DNA from: Gammaproteobacteria bacterium
Lineage (GTDB): Bacteria; Pseudomonadota; Gammaproteobacteria; SURF-13
Direction of reading: 5' to 3'
Length of the DNA: 12,856 nt
NCBI GenBank assembly: GCA_023381235.1
Contig: JAMCTV010000088.1
Span: 1-12,856 of the forward strand
Shown in pieces: positions 12,211 through 12,856 of the stretch. Each line of letters opens with the position of its first letter. The stretch's first letter is position 1. Made by a program: the position numbers and the translations under genes. The notes beneath the pieces were generated by a model. That model searched no databases. It saw only the letters and a program-made list of their open reading frames with translations, and had not been told where the DNA came from.

Positions 12211-12856
12211 ATGCGTTGCTTATCATTGGCCGCTCGCGGCCTGTTGTTGACTCTATGCGCTGTTGCATTCAATGCAACGGCGGATGGTGCTTTATCACCC
12301 CTCACGCTCACCGAGGCGGAACGCCTGGCCCTGGAGAACGACCCCCTCACGCGCCGCTATGACGCGCAGGCGCAGGCCTACGCCGAACAGGCCGTGGCCG
12401 ACGCGCAATTGCCTGACCCCAGCCTGAATCTTGGCGTGCAGGACCTGCCCACGGACAGCTTTAGCACCACCCAAGACAGTTTCACCATGCTCAAGCTCGG
12501 TGTGCAGCAGAGCTTCCCGCCCGGCGCTACCTTGCAGCAACGCGCGGCGCAAACCGGCGCGCTGTCCGAGGCCGAGACGGCGCGCGCCGCGGAGCAAAAA
12601 CGCAAGCTGCTGAATGAACTGCGCGGCAGTTGGCTGGAGTGGCTCTATCAGGTGCGCACCATCGAGACGGTGCAAAGCAGCCGCGTGTTGTTGCAGCAAC
12701 TGACGCAGGCCGCGCAATCCCAATACGGTGCAGGGCTGGCGAGCGCGCAGGATTGGCTCGGCGCGGAACTGGAGCTGCACCGGCTTAAGGAACGCGAGGC
12801 TGAATTACGCACCGCGCGTGATACGGCGCGTGCGGATCTTGTCAGGTGGCTGGGAC
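12211..12856 (+). CDS. TolC/CusC-like outer-membrane efflux channel, 3' end beyond window
   Basis: 215 residues are visible. A signal peptide (about 1-24, MRCLSLAARGLLLTLCAVAF...) is followed by LTLTEAERLALENDPLTRRYDAQAQA and a long helical, Ala/Gln/Glu-rich region (about 100-215). This is the start of the first OEP repeat of TolC-like channels. The segment QLPDPSLNLGVQDLPTDSF...TMLKLGVQQSFPPG resembles the outer-membrane partners of Cus/Czc-type RND exporters, so copper/silver or another heavy metal is the likely cargo. This cannot be fixed without the adaptor and pump genes, expected just downstream. AAGGAG 7 nt before the ATG supports the start. LTLC16 is not a good lipobox, so lipidation as in CusC is uncertain. 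It is probably cotranscribed with the Cys-rich gene. Confidence 0.85.
   Translation, partial: MRCLSLAARGLLLTLCAVAFNATADGALSPLTLTEAERLALENDPLTRRYDAQAQAYAEQAVADAQLPDPSLNLGVQDLPTDSFSTTQDSFTMLKLGVQQSFPPGATLQQRAAQTGALSEAETARAAEQKRKLLNELRGSWLEWLYQVRTIETVQSSRVLLQQLTQAAQSQYGAGLASAQDWLGAELELHRLKEREAELRTARDTARADLVRWLG

Overview
The window looks like a chromosomal segment of a moderately GC-rich gammaproteobacterium, possibly Chromatiales-like; a betaproteobacterium cannot be excluded. This rests on an ArgA-type N-acetylglutamate synthase, a YccA-type membrane protein, sigma54 promoters in front of flagellar gene starts, and codon use. The species cannot be named from the sequence alone.

Layout. Positions 1-3600 are housekeeping genes on the + strand: the 3' part of ilvD (branched-chain amino acids), msrB (protein repair) and argA (first step of arginine synthesis). 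A tRNA-Ser(UGA) gene on the - strand ends exactly where argA ends. Positions 3600-4520 carry a seven-helix YccA/BI-1 membrane protein with its own promoter and a textbook terminator. Positions 4591-6793 hold an overlapping OmpR-type response regulator and sensor kinase pair. Directly downstream (6898-7167) lies a small secreted Cys-rich peptide that I read as a BufA2-type bufferin (copper-binding RiPP precursor). No MNIO maturase (BufB) or BufC partner is present in the window.

Positions 7340-11740 look like a mosaic of broken genes. Two good sigma54 (-24/-12) promoters, at 7342 and 11119, each precede the 5' end of what looks like a flagellar gene (fliK-like and fliL-like). Each 5' end breaks off into the 3' part of an unrelated gene: a chemoreceptor that lacks its sensor domain and half of its signalling hairpin, and a pentapeptide-repeat protein. 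In the middle sits an apparently intact globin-PAS-GGDEF-EAL enzyme for cyclic-di-GMP turnover, followed by a 160-bp element made of four hairpins with 19-bp terminal inverted repeats. A possible minus-strand gene tail lies between that element and the second sigma54 promoter. The parsimonious reading is decay and rearrangement of flagellar and chemotaxis loci around a surviving signalling gene. A misassembly is the main alternative.

Positions 11735-12856 start what looks like a metal (probably copper/silver) efflux operon: a strong sigma70 promoter, a small secreted Cys-rich protein, and the 5' part of a TolC/CusC-like outer-membrane channel. With the bufferin-like gene 4.6 kb upstream, this gives the window a recurring envelope-metal theme.
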